Source: Nostoc sp. MS1
GTDB taxonomy: Bacteria; Cyanobacteriota; Cyanobacteriia; Cyanobacteriales; Nostocaceae
Length of the DNA: 64,000 nucleotides
Assembly: GCF_019976755.1 (NCBI RefSeq)
Contig: NZ_AP023441.1
Location: 1,919,501 to 1,983,500 of the forward strand
Reading direction: 5' to 3'
The position numbers were made by a program, and so were the translations under genes. The notes beneath the pieces were generated by a model. That model did not search any database and had not been told where the DNA came from. It was given only the letters and a program-made list of their open reading frames with translations. Below, in pieces: positions 63,644 through 64,000 of this stretch; position 1 is the first letter of the stretch; every line of letters begins with the position of its first letter.

Positions 63644-64000
63644 ATGGCAAACACTTGGTGGGAATTACAGATTTTATGTGAACCAGCGCTAGAAGACTCG
63701 GTTTCTTGGCGACTGGAAGATTTTGGTTGTCGTGGGACAGCTAGTGAGAGTAAAGGTGAGTCTTTTTTAGTTAAGGGTTATTTACCAGTATTTCAAGCGC
63801 AGTTATTAGATTTGGCGGCGTTGGGGTTGTGGTTGCAACAAGATGCACTGTGTATCGGATTATCTGCGCCTAGCTTGACTTGGCAACTAATTGATGAAGA
63901 AGATTGGGCAAGTAGTTGGAAACAATATTGGCATCCACAGGAAATAGGCGATCGCTTTCTTATTAACCCAGCTTGGCTACCATTACCCGAAAACTCCGAC
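63644..64000 (+). CDS. prmA: Ribosomal protein L11 methyltransferase (partial, 5' part)
   Basis: The frame starts at ATG 63644 (MANTWWELQILCEPALEDS) and is open for 119 codons to the right edge. The segment WRLEDFGCRGTASESKGE and the later LIDEEDWASSWKQYWHPQEI are those of PrmA N-terminal regions, which recognise ribosomal protein L11. The methyltransferase core lies beyond the window. No Shine-Dalgarno is seen, because the sequence right before the start is the tandem repeat. Confidence 0.88.
   Translation, partial: MANTWWELQILCEPALEDSVSWRLEDFGCRGTASESKGESFLVKGYLPVFQAQLLDLAALGLWLQQDALCIGLSAPSLTWQLIDEEDWASSWKQYWHPQEIGDRFLINPAWLPLPENSD

Noticed and set aside
1..64000. tRNA or rRNA genes
   Set aside because: Scanned by eye for T-loop-like TTCGAATCC/TTCAAATCC segments and rRNA blocks; the only similar string (near 2305) lies inside the methyltransferase gene.

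Overview
The window looks like chromosome of a filamentous, heterocyst-type cyanobacterium of the Nostoc/Anabaena group. The evidence is the many HIP1 octamers (GCGATCGC), cyanobacterial gene versions (HemJ-type protoporphyrinogen oxidase, CcdA plus Ccs1/ResB cytochrome maturation, NifJ), large WD40/NB-ARC, kinase-TPR and NACHT proteins, several Uma2 (DUF820) genes, and a heavy load of short dispersed and tandem repeats. The assignment rests on gene content only; no rRNA or tRNA was found to fix it.

Layout. (1) 1-8084, minus strand: an export and glycosylation cluster (family 2 glycosyltransferase cut by the left edge, family 4 glycosyltransferase, methyltransferase, Wzt-like ATPase, Uma2 protein, Wzm-like permease, small zinc-ribbon-like protein, second family 4 glycosyltransferase). 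A 1.66 kb AT-rich gap follows, then a plus-strand Wzc/GumC-type chain-length protein (9748) and a PEP-CTERM protein, so 1-13 kb is mainly cell-surface polysaccharide. (2) 13.2-24.7 kb: housekeeping genes: Uma2, the TldD/TldE-type protease pair, HemJ, a CNNM/CorC-type membrane protein, Mfd, a DUF72 protein, and an IS5-type transposase relic. (3) 24.8-34.1 kb: a block resembling stress-response genes: two paralogous zinc alcohol dehydrogenases, a cupin, a SRPBCC protein, a DJ-1/PfpI protein, DUF2267 and DUF6335 proteins, a small outer-membrane protein and a Rieske oxygenase. (4) 34.2-44.9 kb: an SLH/WG protein and a truncated glycosidase-like gene, a 2TM protein, NifJ, two exported proteins of unknown function, a cysteine desulfurase relic and a DUF202 protein. 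(5) 45-47 kb: ccdA-ccs1. (6) 47.3-60.6 kb: an accessory-looking stretch with a HTH/NB-ARC/14xWD40 protein, a 42-bp tandem repeat array, a complete IS with terminal inverted repeats, an HNH nuclease with a small partner gene, a Ser/Thr kinase with nine TPRs, and a convergent NACHT protein with about twelve nearly identical 34-residue repeats. (7) 60.7-64 kb: Uma2, serA and the 5' part of prmA.

The repeats are the most unusual general feature. A roughly 135-178 bp dispersed element occurs three times, one copy carrying a further small insertion and one a perfect 18-bp stem. Other short repeats lie in frame inside mfd and twice inside nifJ. The best candidates for something undescribed are the two large STAND-type proteins with repeat arrays near the kinase-TPR gene, the 42-bp palindrome-bearing array, and the small gene paired with the HNH nuclease. 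No function has been shown for any of these from sequence alone.
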